From: Siphonobacter sp. BAB-5405
GTDB taxonomy: Bacteria; Bacteroidota; Bacteroidia; Cytophagales; Spirosomataceae
DNA: 64,000 nucleotides
Direction: 5' to 3'
NCBI RefSeq assembly: GCF_002872335.1
Contig: NZ_NJAG01000015.1
Coordinates: 8-64,007 of the forward strand
The position numbers and the translations under genes are program-made. Under the pieces are notes generated by a model, which was given only the letters and a program-made list of their open reading frames with translations, was not told the DNA's origin and made no database searches. Below are positions 63,852 to 64,000 of this stretch, one piece after another (position 1 is the stretch's first letter; each line of letters starts with the position of its first letter).

Positions 63852-64000
63852 TTAATTAAATGTTCCGCGAGCGTGGGTGTACTGGTCGTACTGCTCCTGG
63901 TATTTTCTTCTAAACTCCAGAGGATCACTGATTCGCGTGAAAACCTGACTCGTCTCCCCCGTGCCGTGAATAGATACCGTTCCGAAGCCGAACATACGAC
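63852..64000 (-). CDS. PH-domain membrane protein, C-terminal part
   Basis: The minus strand reads MFGFGTVSIHGTGETSQVFT then RISDPLEFRRKYQEQYDQYT and ends HARGTFN. GTVxIxGTGxTxxxFxxIxDPLEFRR is the end of the bacterial PH domain (bPH_2) of small membrane proteins. The N-terminus lies beyond the window. It is chromosomal, just upstream of tRNA-Asn. Confidence 0.75.
   Translation of the reverse strand, partial: RMFGFGTVSIHGTGETSQVFTRISDPLEFRRKYQEQYDQYTHARGTFN

Overview
The window looks like a chromosomal segment of a Cytophagales-type member of the Bacteroidota. The rplU-rpmA, dnaX and comB genes are of that type. Promoters fit the Bacteroidota TTG-N21-TAnnTTTG pattern (clearest in front of rplU), a type IX secretion (T9SS) sorting domain is present, and the integrases are of Bacteroidota type. 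Genus and species cannot be fixed from the sequence alone.

Layout. Bases 1 to about 12,260 are ordinary chromosome: a 7-bp tandem repeat and a hairpin-rich stretch, ribosomal proteins L27 and L21, prephenate dehydrogenase and an aminotransferase, a Uma2-family nuclease, DNA polymerase III gamma/tau, 2-phosphosulfolactate phosphatase, a secreted protein, a class A beta-lactamase, and a decayed DNA/RNA non-specific endonuclease. Bases 12,267 to 63,755 are one integrated element of about 51.5 kb, inserted in the 3' end of a tRNA-Asn(GTT) gene. It is bounded by a perfect 48-bp direct repeat and has a tyrosine integrase just inside the left end. A matching pair of 11-bp tandem repeats lies inside both ends. 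The intact tRNA-Asn and the tail of a PH-domain membrane protein lie to the right.

Inside the element, left to right: integrase; a serine recombinase with two dyad sites upstream; a putative RiPP unit (62-residue Cys-containing peptide overlapping a radical SAM/SPASM gene); an AT-rich SspA + SspBCD-E phosphorothioation defence locus; a second, P4-type integrase; a LysM protein; a replication/maintenance-like run (excisionase-like HTH, Toprim primase-like, RadC-like, ArdC antirestriction); a TIR-like protein; a surface module (beta-helix protein, 2,049-residue CARDB protein, Rhs protein with variable tip and probable immunity gene, T9SS-sorted protein, short-repeat protein); a nuclease/phosphatase-family gene broken by one in-frame TGA; a MobF relaxase with an oriT-like inverted-repeat region; a VirD4-type coupling protein; a histidine kinase and LytTR response regulator; small genes including a second nonsense-broken one; and an AbiE toxin-antitoxin pair with an operator-like palindrome.

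The element has a relaxase and coupling protein but no VirB4 ATPase or other mating-pore genes, so it is best read as an integrative mobilizable element that borrows a conjugation channel. Its cargo is defensive (Ssp, TIR-like, AbiE), counter-defensive (ArdC) and competitive (Rhs/immunity, possibly the RiPP). All functional calls are from motif recognition by eye; no database searches were run.
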